The position numbers and the translations under genes are program-made. This document shows, piece by piece, positions 34,739 to 45,732 of a stretch of 64,000 nt of DNA. The stretch's first letter is position 1. Every line of letters begins with the position of its first letter. Source of the stretch: Athripsodes cinereus (taxonomy: Eukaryota > Arthropoda > Insecta > Trichoptera > Leptoceridae); contig OX388307.1 in assembly GCA_947579605.1 (NCBI GenBank), positions 22,111,237-22,175,236 of the forward strand, in the 5' to 3' direction. The notes beneath the pieces are model-generated. The model had not been told where the DNA came from. It searched no databases and worked only from the letters and a program-made list of their open reading frames with translations.

Positions 34739-34969
34739 TCACCCAACCCTCTTCATAATATCCGGCAGAGATCCCAAAAGATCCTCAAGATGCGGTTGGT
34801 TGGTAACTTTCACAAACATTTGGGGATGGAGAATTGTCTGAACTTTAAAATAGTTATGTTTTCCATCTATACATACATAGCTACTACTTTTATTACTACC
34901 TATTATTTCCTGCCAGGTTGCTTGTGAACTGGATGAGGTATAATATGTTTCATAATATGATCGAAACAT
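34739..34969 (-). CDS. Unrecognised 76-codon ORF
   Basis: This reads as a more protein-like mixture than its surroundings, with a Ser-rich start (SSSSQATW), then YVCIDGKHNYFKV and HPQMFVKVTNQPHLEDLLG. No family is recognised. It could be an exon, a retroelement remnant or chance. There is no nearby partner exon, polyadenylation signal or promoter that can be assigned. Confidence 0.2.
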   Translation of the reverse strand: MFRSYYETYYTSSSSQATWQEIIGSNKSSSYVCIDGKHNYFKVQTILHPQMFVKVTNQPHLEDLLGSLPDIMKRVG

Positions 34970-37705
34970 TCCTTAATGTTTGCTTTACAATATACCTACA
35001 AAAAACAATAAATAAGTCGAAGATCCTTTTTGTGTGTATATTATGTTTGTAAATAGAGTATTCGTATATGTTTTGGTTGTTTGTATACAGATAATTAAGA
35101 TTCTATTTTTGAAACGAAATACTATATTACCTACATAGTGGATAAGTGTTTTAATTTTTGTATATCGTTGCACCAATAATGAAATTATAGTAAAAATAAG
35201 CGAAATGAGTCTGAAAAAATAAACATTGGATGATCTACATGGACCAAACGAACTTTTTCTGCTCTTTCTTCCCTCTTTATTGGTTTGGATCAGTTTGAAT
35301 CTTTTATAGTACAATCGGATGAATTTCGTTTCTTAAAATATTCTGAGCTTTCCGATTACAGTTGACGAAATCGAAATTTGGCAGTGATTGACGAGTAGGT
35401 TGTGTCGTTTATCTAAGGTCGTTAATATGATCCATCAAGATCCTAGTGTCGGCATTCTATAGATTGACATCAATCTCCTTGAACCCTTCAAGTCGTGTCC
35501 CAGGTGGGTGGATATAAGAGGTCAACAATATTGTTTATGTCATAGGAATTGTTCAATATGTGTACTTAAACTATTCACAAATAAAACACTTCCTATGAAT
35601 CTTTTAAATACCAAGACAAATCGATACTATAACTATCTTAACTAATATTGGCACAAAAAGGATGAGTTCAGTGTAGTGGAAAGGACGATTACATTCAGTT
35701 CATTCGCTGGCTACTACGTGATGATAATATAAAATAATTAAATACAATAAGACACACACGCCACTAATACGAGGGAAGTTTGTTTTAACTTATCTTTATT
35801 GTCAAGTACCTACCCAATCCTGCATTTAAATCTAAATTTTGTTGTTTGCCGATGTCTCATGTTAATCTATCCAAAAAATTGATTGAGACATAAGGTTGAA
35901 CGTAATTTCGTTTCTTAATGAGGTCGTGATGATATCGTTATTTTCCTGTAAACTTATTTCACACTTTACTTATTTGTTCATACTTTGTAGTAATTACCAT
36001 CTTTTGGAAACACTTGGGAGATATTTCAATAGTAAGTATGTGTGAAAGTTACACGGGCGTTAAGCCGAGTAACATTGCTCTAGAATAATACACACAGGTT
36101 TTGCACGTTGGTCTTTACTTAGGTACATACCCAGATACTATATAATGGTAGGTAACACATAGTAAAAATAGTGCTGTTAGGAATATAAATTGGGATTTCT
36201 ATTAGACGCCACCGTTGCAGGACATGCAATATTTTACAATGTTATGAATAGGTGGTACCTGCCTGTCTAAGTTCTTTTCGTAGTTTTTGTTACCGTGAAA
36301 TATTGTAACAAAATAATAAAAAAATATATAACATAATCTTCCCGTGTTAGTGAACATGTACAAGCTACTTGTCCTGAATATCATTATTTTATATTAGCAC
36401 GTAGACGACGATTTGAACGTTTATTGTTAAAAAATGGCATGTTCATATTGTTTTTGGATTGTATTCTTTTGTATTTAATCTCATACTTAATTGTGTTTGA
36501 ATCCACATGTCTGGCATTGTTGCATTCATTACTTTGAATTACCATATTGGTAAAGATAGGGGACTTTACTGGTCCACTTATGGCTTTATACAATTCTGTT
36601 AGCTGTAAAATATGACTGTATCTCTGTAAAAATGTGATAAATAAATAAATTATACTTGTATATGACTGTTTGTATCCCTGTAAAAATGTTATAAATAAAT
36701 AAAGGACATGAAGTTAGTTCGATAGCTATTTATGACGATATATGGAAGATGTATAAATGGTATATTTTATGCATAATGTAAAGAAATTAAGGACATAATA
36801 TATACAATTCAAATATGAGCTTATGGATTATCGAATCACAAATCATTTCAAAATCAAGAAGGCATTTAGTATATTCGTTTTTTTCAATTTTTTATACTTG
36901 ACTTCTTGGGAGGGCAGTTGACTGTTTCCATTGTTTTTTCCATATTTTGGATAAATTTCTGCTTACTGTGGCTACACATTTTCGACAACTTTGGCAGTAT
37001 TTTTGAATTTTTACGAGAGACAGCTGCCCCTCCTACCTCGCACCTCCGAGGCTCTGATAATACATTAGTTTATAATATATTGTGGTCTAACGTGGACATG
37101 AAGTCGTAAAGTATAAAATTACCATTGGCTCTATCCAGAATTAGGCTATGCTAGTTTTATTATTATTATTATAGAAACCCTTAGAGTTACACTGTTTTAC
37201 ATCTTTATTACAATTTTTATTTCCTTTTATCTTGTAGCATATAAATGTACCTACATACATAACATTATCGAAAGCACACAGAATATAAAAAAGTCTTATC
37301 GCGGTCTATTCTTGTTGTATTATTATTCATAACAGTTCAATATTACCTACATACGAGTATTATTATTACGATCAATGAAACATACTAAATCATATTATTA
37401 CATGTAAATATTTTGAAATTTCTATATCTACAAATAAACCCTTAATATAACTTTGGATATTGATGTACAAGCGACATTTTTTAAGCATAGTATTTCTTCT
37501 TGGCATGGCATGGTTATTAACATAATTATATTGGTAACCATGTCAGCCCACGGTATACGGTATATTTACCCCATTTCCGACTTACTTATAAAGTGATATA
37601 CATTTATCGTTTTAAATAGTTATCTAGAATAAAACAACAATATAATCGTGCATCTGCATACATACGTTTAAGTGATCTTTATAATTAAATGCTTACATTA
37701 TCATA
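34970..37705. other. AT-rich DNA with a small tandem duplication
   Basis: TATGACTGT..TATC.CTGTAAAAATGT.ATAAATAAATAAA occurs twice in tandem (about 36611-36650 and 36661-36704). At 36905-37035 GGGAGGGCAGTTG and CAGCTGCCCCTCC form weak inverted ends of a possible 130-bp element. No gene is recognised. The 109-codon ORF at 34985-35314 is hydrophobic, AT-driven and unsupported. Confidence 0.45.
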
Positions 37706-37957
37706 ACCCGTGGAGCACCCGGTAAAGAATTGGTCTCCCACTCTTCTCCGTAAGTTTTCGAGTGTCCTGTAAAAGGCAGGTGTTCGAAAAAATTAAGACA
37801 TTTTAATCTTAAATTCAGCGATGAGGTTTGCCACCCATCCTGAATGTCTTGATTTCATATTGGCATGGAGAGGACAGCTTGCATGTTTCTTACATGCGGC
37901 TGGTCTGCTGGCTACCCCACTTGTGGGATATGCCGTGATGGTATAGTAGTAGTAGTA
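37706..37957 (+). mobile_element. Family C repeat, full-length copy
   Basis: The head CCGTGGAGCACCCGGTAAAG then TTTTCGAGTGTCCTGTAAAA and GGCAGGTGTTCGAAAA spans about 80 bp, tRNA-like in length, and ends in a B-box-like GTGTTCGAAA. The body carries AAATTCAGCGATGAGGTTTG and GGCTACCCCACTTGTGGGAT. The tail is TAG repeats. It is the best reference copy together with 52973 and 62490. It may be a SINE with a degenerate tRNA head and an RTE-like tail; this is inference. Confidence 0.8.
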
Positions 37958-38159
37958 CATTATCATAAGAAGATTGAGCCTGAACTAATTTCTCTTCAAC
38001 AAAGCTTTACAAGTCACAATCTGTACTTTTAATCTATTTTTGACAAAGTATAGTCATGGCGTCATGGGTAGGAGATAATAAATATATCAATTATCCTTCA
38101 ATACTGATTTACATTAGTAAACAAACATTTGTATACAACGTTAAATTTGTCTTAAAAAC

Positions 38160-38235
38160 ATATGAATTAAATTCAACATGACAATTTTAACTAATGATAA
38201 TTTTAAAATTAAAATTGTCATGTTGAATTAAATAA
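38160..38235. repeat. Compact inverted repeat (hairpin)
   Basis: AATTCAACATGACAATTTTAA and its inverse lie about 20 bp apart with essentially perfect 21-24 bp arms. It may be a tiny MITE remnant. Terminator function is not expected in this context. Confidence 0.7.
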
Positions 38236-38389
38236 GTACATATACGTGTAACACTAAGACACAAGACGATGTATTGTGAAAGTTATTTACATAAAATCAT
38301 TTTACATTTTGCCCATGCCGGGAATGAAATGCATGACCACGTGACGCAAAGTTAAGAGGGATTCCTAAACACCACACCGGTCATCAATA

Positions 38390-38800
38390 TTATTTATTTA
38401 ATCATTTTTAGCTGTACATTGATTGCATACTATTTCATAGAAGGTATACATTCAAACTAAATACTTTCAATATACAGAAGGCGAGTTAATCGCAAAGGCG
38501 CGATTTCTTCCAACTAAACAAAATTATAAAACTAAATTATAATATTTGAAAAAAAAACAAGTCATCGAAAAAACTAACAATTTAACAGACACATATATAT
38601 ATACATACAGGCATAGAAATCAATATAATTTAAGTTTAAAATCTACAAGAGGTGAGATTATTTATTGTTTTTTTTTCTACACATCATCATTTACATAATA
38701 AATAAAACAAAACAATTTTCATAAAAGAAATGTGATGACATGCAGCGGCGAGATTATCACTATATTAGTGATTTTTTTCCATCTAACCACGCAAAGAGAT
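38390..38800 (-). mobile_element. Dispersed retroposon fragments
   Basis: Two pieces. About 38388-38505 begins with a (TTTA)-like inverted tail and contains the inverse of the CTCGCC.TCTGTATA motif seen at 12085 and 27270. About 38655-38795 is the relative of the insert at 21957-22095. Both are probably minus-oriented non-LTR remnants. The gap between them and the DNA from 38800 to 39700 show nothing recognisable. Confidence 0.5.
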
Positions 38801-39699
38801 AACAAAATAAACCTTTGCAAAAGATTCATGATTTATTTATGGAAAAATCACGCTGACGATATCATACACCTCAAATCGTTTAAGGGCTGGAAGAAAAAGA
38901 ATTTCAGTAAATTTTTCTCTTCAGGACTAAATGTAGAGTATTGTATAAAGTCTCAATAATATATTCACAAACCGATTATGTATGTCATTGCATCGCAGTA
39001 AGAATGAACAAGTAGAGGAAAATACATTTTTTGTTCTTATTCTTTGACTCATTGTAATTTCAACCAAGTTTCCCCAGCTAGCAGAATTTACGTAGTAGTA
39101 GTAGTAGTGTTGGAAAAGTCAAATCAAAAAATGTTTTTTTCTCTTTCAACTCCTAAGTGATTTCCCATGCACGAGTGGTTGGAAAGGAAGTTGTTCCTGT
39201 ATTCAGTATGTACCTACTACTTTTATTAATACCACTGTACCAGCTGACACAGATAAAGTGTCGACCTGTTTGTAAAGAGGGTCATAGCGATTATTCTAGT
39301 AGACATGTTATCACATACTTATGGTCCATGTTTGTTTATGGCTTGTTAGAATAAATCTTCACAGATATTTATTACGAGCTATATGAATATGTTGCGCATA
39401 TTTCTTTCACTTATCTATTAATTGGGTTTGATAATATGTTGTTTAAGTAAAAAATTAGTATGTATACGAGTATCTTAAATTTAATTTTGATTTTTTCTTT
39501 TGTTGAATGTCCCCAAAATTTGGCTAATAGATTAACTTTTATGATGACTTATAAGCAGTATTAAAATTTTCTTAATTGCAAGAAAGCGTTTAGAAAATAT
39601 CAAGGCACAATGGGAATTACAATGAAAAATTATTGAATTTGGTTAAATCTTAGCAATGTTTAAGAATGTTTAATTATAGCAAAAGAAGCACTGTATTCA

Positions 39700-39920
39700 T
39701 CCACAAGGTTTCCGAAGGTCCGCATGATCGTCTTTCGCTTTAATATAAGGTATTATACCCTTACCTTGTATCCAAAGTGGATCAACCCTCTTTCACAAGT
39801 CGCAATTTCTATGAGAACGATATCAGAGCGTCAGGAATGTTGTAGAAATAATATATAGCTCGTTTAGTGCAGAATCGCTCTGGATGAAGCAAATTGGTTT
39901 CTGTCGAATATAAGAAGTGT
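39700..39920 (+). mobile_element. Dispersed repeat fragment (relative of 12640-12915)
   Basis: Shares CCCTCTTTCACAA, ACGATATCAGAGCG.CAGGAAT and AGAATCGCTCTGGATGAAGC followed by TTGGTTTCTG with the copy at 12640. No tail is preserved. Confidence 0.4.
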
Positions 39921-40491
39921 ATATCAAACTTACTAGGTACTAAGAATGCAATATTTTTTTAAGATTTGGAGAAATCTCCATATCTTTAAAATCTTCGTAT
40001 GTGTTATGTTTTGGAATACTAAAATATATACCGTTAATTTTAAATACCAGGAAAATTTATAAGATACATAAGCATATTTACTAAGTAAACCTTTCTTGTA
40101 AGAAAAATTTCACATGTGTGTAAATTCTGATTTTAATCAAAGTTTGCTTTAAGTAATAACGAATTCAAAGTTTTTTTACAAAGGTTAAGAAGGATTCAGC
40201 GGCTGAAAAGAAAATATTTTATTAAGAACAACATGTCTACATACACCCATTACTTTTTTGGATAGTTTGTCTTCATTTAAGAACATATTTATACCTTCTG
40301 TATAACTTATTTTAATTCTTGTATAAAATAAATTTCATGTGAATTATTTCGATTAAAGTATTTTGTTCGTAAACTATAAATCTTATACATAATCAAAAAC
40401 TTTATTGAATGAGCCACCCATCCTAAAAGACACATAACGGACGACCAGCATGTTTGTTATAATGTTAGTTTGCTGACATTATGGTATAGAC

Positions 40492-40830
40492 CATGGATGG
40501 CCAACCTTTTCAGAAGCCGGGCCAAATTTCAGAATGAGATTTCCTATCGGGCCGCACAACAATATATTCCATATATGGAACATTTGATAATTTTACTTCA
40601 CCTTAAAATTTCTACCCCCCATCGTCAAATTTTCAAAATGGTATACGAATTTGAAATATTTCAAAATTCCTCGGTTTTCTTTAAAAAAAAATCTCAAAAT
40701 ATCTCTTTCATAAAAGTTACGGGGATTTGTACCGAATATCATTTAAAAAAGTGTGCATTTGCTTCGCGGGCCGCACGTTGACCCCTAACGAGCCGCATGC
40801 GGCCCGCGGTCCGCGGGTTGACCACCCTTG
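40492..40830. mobile_element. hAT-type MITE 1
   Basis: 339 bp. The perfect 8-bp target duplication GTATAGAC lies on both sides (40484-40491, 40831-40838), diagnostic of hAT transposition. The inverted ends are CATGGATGGCCAACC and, from the other side, CAAGGGTGGTCAACC, the CAGGGGTGG-like terminus common in hAT elements. Subterminal GGGCCGCA repeats are present (40510s, 40550s, 40765-40815). No transposase. A stretch of about 82 bp (40603-40684) is shared, inverted, with hAT-type MITE 2. Confidence 0.93.
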
Positions 40831-41244
40831 GTATAGACTATTATGTTAAAACTCTTGTGGATTTATTATGATTATTAAATTCTATCGAATTGGGCTTTCG
40901 TCTCATCTATCTAATTATCTTTCCCATAAGGGATGTGGTGTTAGAGAATAGAGGATTATTCTATCCTTGAGTCATATTTATTTTAATTTTTAGGTGATTT
41001 TGTGTTTTTAAAGTTTAACTATGTAAGTTCTAGCCAGTATTTAAAATGTTTGGATAACCTTCGTTATTATATGTAACAGTGTTATTTCAATTCATTTATA
41101 TATTTTTATGATGTAAGTACTTACTCAGTTTATTATACTGTTGTATAAGCAAAATTATTTGTTGATTCTAGTATTGTTCCGGGTTGTTAATTATATTATT
41201 TAACTATTATAAATCTACTCTCTTCTTCCTCTTAAAGTGCCATG

Positions 41245-41385
41245 TCAGGTTCCCCCGACGTCGACTATCACCCTGGCGTAGTCTTCTCTGTCCTGTAATA
41301 GCCGGGACAGCTCTTCCACCCTCTGGATATCGGCCCACTCTCTGATGTTTCTTAGCCAGGACATCTGCTGGCTTCCCACAATAAG
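41245..41385 (-). pseudogene. LINE reverse-transcriptase C-terminus
   Basis: The minus strand reads SWLRNIREWADIQRVEELSR then LLQDREDYARVIVDVGG and a stop. WLRNI.EW......EL...A.DR..+ is the end pattern of insect endonuclease/reverse-transcriptase LINEs. Upstream sequence is missing, so this is a 5'-truncated copy. Confidence 0.75.
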
Positions 41386-42014
41386 TATTATTGAAATTTA
41401 TCTATTAACCGTCAATTTCATATTGCCATAAATGGTTTATCATAAATAAAAATTTGGATTTCTGTGGTAGAACATAATTTACTTATTTATACTTTCGTTG
41501 CAAGAAATAATGATAATAAGTTTATCTTTTCGGTTGATTTCCACATACATATCTAATAGAAATGAGATACTTAGATAGGTACACATACTATATTGTACGA
41601 CTAGCTGTGAGCCCGTTTTGATGTGTGAAATATCATTAAATATATTTTAGTCTAAATATTAGCGCTTCGTTCATCCACACCTTCCGTCAATAAGCTGAGA
41701 AAGTCCTGCTCATTTAAAAGATACATAATTTCAAGAAAAAGATAGATGTGAAATAGGTTATCTGCCAATCTGCGATGACAGAGCAACATCACTGCTTCTT
41801 AAGCAATAAGAAAGCATTTTTCACCGGCGCCTTTTAGACGGTTGAAGGATTGTAAAACGGCACCAAACAAACAGATTATCCAACATTATCATCATAAATT
41901 AGTGATATACTCGTATGTTAGATTCCATTGTGAATTTACATCATAGTCTTACAAAAAATATAATAGGTATAGGTCATATGAAATTGTAGGTTAATTTGGT
42001 AAAATAGTTTAGCT

Positions 42015-42665
42015 TTTCTCTTCTTCCAAGTCGAGGATCGTGACCACCATGTCCCTCAATGCTGAGGATCATGACCACCATGACCCCGACCAAGCGAAAG
42101 CTCCTTCACCGCGCCCTGTCCCCCGCCTGCCTAAACGCCTCACACACTTTACCCCCTGCACCATCTCTTAGATGATCTGACCATCTTGTTGGTATTCGGC
42201 CCCTGCTTCTTCTTCCCTCGACTCCAACAGACAAAATATTTTTTTCCAGATTGTCTGGTTCACGTCTTATAATATGTCCGAAAAAGCTTAATATACCTAC
42301 GTCTTTTTACACATTACAGACAGTCGAGTCTTTATCTGGAGCTCGGTCAAGATTGACACATACGTTCTGTGGGCCGTTCATGGTATGCGTAGCAACCTTC
42401 TCCAACATCACATCTCGAAAGCATCTATTCTGTGTCTTTCATTGACTCTTAGCGTTCATATTTCAGCTCCATAAAGGAAAATGGAGAAGACCAGAGTTTC
42501 AACCAACCTTTTCTTGGTGTTTCTCGATATACCTCGATCACGCCAAACCCTGTCCAAACAGTTCGTGCCTTGCTTGGCCATTTGTATTCTGCGACATATT
42601 TCTGGCATGCAGCTACCAGTGCAAGATATTGACGATCCGAGGTACACAAATTCTTGGACCACTTC
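42015..42665 (-). pseudogene. RTE-type LINE reverse-transcriptase remnant
   Basis: The minus strand reads, in order, FVYLGSSISCTGS, NTKKRLVETLVFSIFLYGAE, RIDAFEM-CWRRLLRIP, NVSILTELxIKTRLS-like sequence, FGHIIRREPDNLEK and GRRSRGRIPTRW. This is the thumb and C-terminal region of RTE-clade LINE polyproteins. Two conserved Trp codons have become TGA stops (after FEM and after RIP), and there are frame changes. The 3' end has a short tandem repeat (GAGGATCRTGACCACCATG, twice). Confidence 0.85.
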
Positions 42666-43256
42666 TAAGTCTCGTAAGTTTAGCTTTAATCAACATGCTT
42701 TTCTTGTAACTTGCCTGCCAATGGTGTATATTTATAATACAAAATAAAAATGAAACAAAATATTTAGTAGTTCAATTGATGAATATATTATATAAATAAA
42801 ATAAAACAAACGTACGAAGTGGAATATTTTTGTGGAGATAATTTCATTGTGTGCGTAGTTCTATACAGACATAATATTATGTTAGGTATGAGGCTGTGTT
42901 AATTAATTACCAACGGTAAGGGAGGGAAGAAGGGAGGATTCTGGGAGATAATGATGTTATCTGGGCTAAGAACAATAGTAATTATTATTATGTTATCATT
43001 ATTATTATATAACGACGGAGATTGATCAATTAATTGGAAATATTCAGATCGATAAGAAAATTGTATTTTGTATTTGATACATATCTAACTTGCCTATTAC
43101 AAAATACTTAAATTGTATTGATTAATCAATTTATTTATTCACTCACTTTTACACGGCAGAGTAAATAAAAATATAAAAATAACAATTTGACAGACGAAGA
43201 GTGTAAAACACAGTTTGTAGCTGCAGACACATAAATTAGTCATTTTATATATTAAA
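42666..43256. other. AT-rich DNA, nothing recognised
   Basis: No ORF, paired repeat or tRNA-like sequence was found. The left edge may still be diverged LINE. Confidence 0.5.
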
Positions 43257-43388
43257 TTCAGCGATGAGGTTTACCACCTATCCTGAATATATATTTTATG
43301 TTGGCACGGAGAGGATAGCTAGCATGTTTATTACATGCAGCTGGTATGCTGGCTACCCCACTTGTGGCATATGCCGTGGTGGTAGAGT
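43257..43388 (+). mobile_element. Family C repeat, 3' half
   Basis: AAATTCAGCGATGAGGTTTA, GCATGTTTATTACATGCAGC and GGCTACCCCACTTGTGGCAT, ending in GTGGTGGTAGAG. The head is absent. Confidence 0.8.
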
Positions 43389-43797
43389 TGTCGCATTAGA
43401 TTTAATAAGAATCAAGATTATTTTTAAGTGCTTGAATAAGTCCACGAGTATTTAAACCGATGTTTGAAACATTCCTTTAGTTTTTTATTTCATAAAAAAA
43501 AAAACATTTATTTACATTTCTAAATAGCTTCTTAACCGACGAACATAATATAAACAATCTGATGTGTGATGATTCTTGCGCGACGCAAATACACTAACCG
43601 TAACTTCTAATGATCATTTCGGCTAAATGAAAAATAATATCAAAATACAGAGAAATATTCACACACCAGCTAATGAATAATATAAATTATCAATATTTTA
43701 ATCAATGTTACATATAAGAATTTAATAAAAAATAAAAAAAAATAACTTTAGAACCTTTTTACATATTGATAGTATATTTCTTACATTGGTGTACCTA

Positions 43798-43977
43798 CTA
43801 TACTAGGATTTTATTAAACTGGCGAACTATGTCATAAAATGTGCGAGCAAGAAAGATCGACTACCTGCTCCCGTCACACTCGCATCTCTCTGTGAGTGTG
43901 ACGGGAGCAGGTAGTCGATCTTTCTTGCTCGCACATTTTATGACATTGTTCGCCAGTTTAAAAAAATCCTAGTATAG
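43798..43977. mobile_element. Near-perfect palindromic MITE
   Basis: 180 bp. Arms of about 80 bp run from CTATACTAGGATTTT through CGAGCAAGAAAGATCGACTA and CCTGCTCCCGTCACACTC, matched on the other side with only a few differences and a loop of about 10 nt (GCATCTCTCT region). TA flanks fit Tc1/mariner-type mobilisation. The high arm identity points to recent origin or gene conversion. Transcription would give one long hairpin RNA. Confidence 0.9.
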
Positions 43978-44454
43978 TGCATTAGTAGAATTCATTGTTG
44001 TAATAAAAAAGAGCGTTAGAAGAAAATGATCGGTTGTTACGTAGTATCGGTTCATTGACAGATAAAACACGTATTACAAATAATAACAACTGTAGTTCTA
44101 AACTAAATATCATTCTCATATAAAATGCTAGTTGTGATTGTCATTAAACCACTCACGTAGACGAGAAACTTAAATTTAATTTAATTGAATAAATAATCAT
44201 AAAAATAATAATAAATGTAATTAGTCACGATTTAGAGAATCATATTATTAATATTTAGTTATGTTTAGCAGTTACAATAATAATAACATTGGTCTGGGTT
44301 TAGCAGTCATGATGATAATAATATTCTGTAATATTTCGCCACAATTTCTGTATAATTAATCTCCTAGTGATTATTTTGAGACGAAGCGAAACAATTAACC
44401 AAGAGTGATAATCCTAAACTTTAACTTTCGCATAGTGTACCTATATGTATGTAG

Positions 44455-44805
44455 TAGTGATGTAACGAATATTCGTATTCGCATTCGCGAATATTCGCAT
44501 ATTTCTAAGTATTCGCATTCGTATTCGCAAAAAAATATGCGAATGTTTTGCGAATATTCGGTAAAAGTACCGGATACTTACCCGGTACATTGTAGTAACA
44601 GGTACTGTCAGAAAATATTCTTTAAGAAAACCGAGGAATTTTGAAATATTTTAAATTCCTATACCATTTTGAAAATTCGGCGACGGGGGGGTAGAAATTT
44701 TAATGATTGAGCAATATTGTAGAAATCTCAGAAAGTCAATATTCGCTATTCGCATTCGTATTCGCATTCGCGAATATCCAAAATCACACATTCGTTATAT
44801 CACTA
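44455..44805. mobile_element. hAT-type MITE 2 (TAGTGATGTAACG ends)
   Basis: 351 bp. The 8-bp target duplication GTATGTAG lies on both sides (44447-44454, 44806-44813). The inverted ends TAGTGATGTAACGAAT differ at one base. Subterminal regions are packed with ATTCGCATTCG or CGAATATTCG repeats on both sides. No transposase. The segment 44621-44703 is about 90% identical, in inverse orientation, to 40603-40684 of hAT-type MITE 1, although the ends are unrelated. Confidence 0.93.
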
Positions 44806-45327
44806 GTATGTAGGTACATTAATATTATATTACACTAGTGCTGTATATTGTATAACTTTCAGCTTTATCAACACGTTACTTTGTGCTATGAAAATATTCA
44901 TAATAATTTATAGAAAGTGTAATTACTTTTGCACGTTTTATCTAAACAAAGTAATATTATGTGCGTCTTAAGTATATGTATATATTAGACGCAAAAATAA
45001 GACTTTTGGGATAGGTAGGATACTTCATCACTTAATTTTTTTATATACACCCTTCAATCAAGTAATATTCTAATAAATTGTACGTTATACAAATTAGATC
45101 ATAAGACATAATTATCTGTAATCTCTATTAAGACTTATAAATCTCCATTAAATCTTTATTTAATTTTGTTTAACACATTATTCATTAAATAAAAAATTAA
45201 AGGCATGGGATTAAAATCAGAAGAGCTCAAAAACTAGCTGAATTTTACTTATTTTCATTACTTACCTACTTCTAATTTCTCTACTGTTTTTCTTTTATTT
45301 TTCATAGTATTTGACTGTTTTGGAAAA

Positions 45328-45476
45328 TGCGGTTTTACAGAACTCGACCCAAACAAATATTATAAAACGAGAACGGAAATTCCTGATAGCCGGCTCGCGA
45401 CTAATAAAGTTACAGTGGAAGTACTGAATACGTGTTATGTTTCCGAATAATTTATTTTCACTCTGTAAAACCATTA
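45328..45476. repeat. Possible small inverted-repeat element
   Basis: GGTTTTACAGA near 45331 and TCTGTAAAACC near 45463 form an 11-bp inverted pair about 145 bp apart. There is no clear target duplication, so this may be chance. Confidence 0.25.
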
Positions 45477-45576
45477 TGGTGAGGTAAAATCAGCCTATTG
45501 ACCGCAGATGACAGCTGCTAAGCAACGATCGCCTTCAAGACCTTTCCAAACGTCACTTATCAACCGCTACTCTTAT

Positions 45577-45732
45577 AAATAGGTGATACGAGAACCACCT
45601 TCCAGACTTTGGAAATATTTTGAATGTGAGAGAAATCTTAAAAAGTGGCAACGAGAGCTGCTCAATATAACTGATGAAGAGCGACGGCACACCATCAGGA
45701 CCATCGCCCTTCGTTACGTAAATATTTCTTAA
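45577..45732 (+). pseudogene. Possible coding fragment, unrecognised
   Basis: About 51 codons between stops, without a clear start Met, read as polar and helical: KKWQRELLNITDEERRHTIR followed by TIALRYVNIS and stop. The amphipathic Lys/Arg/Glu pattern is unlike random AT-rich DNA, suggesting an exon or retroelement remnant. No family is recognised. Confidence 0.2.

Noticed and set aside
36905..37035. Short MITE with GGGAGGGCAG/CTGCCCCTCC ends
   Set aside because: Ends match only weakly and no target duplication was seen. Kept as a remark only.
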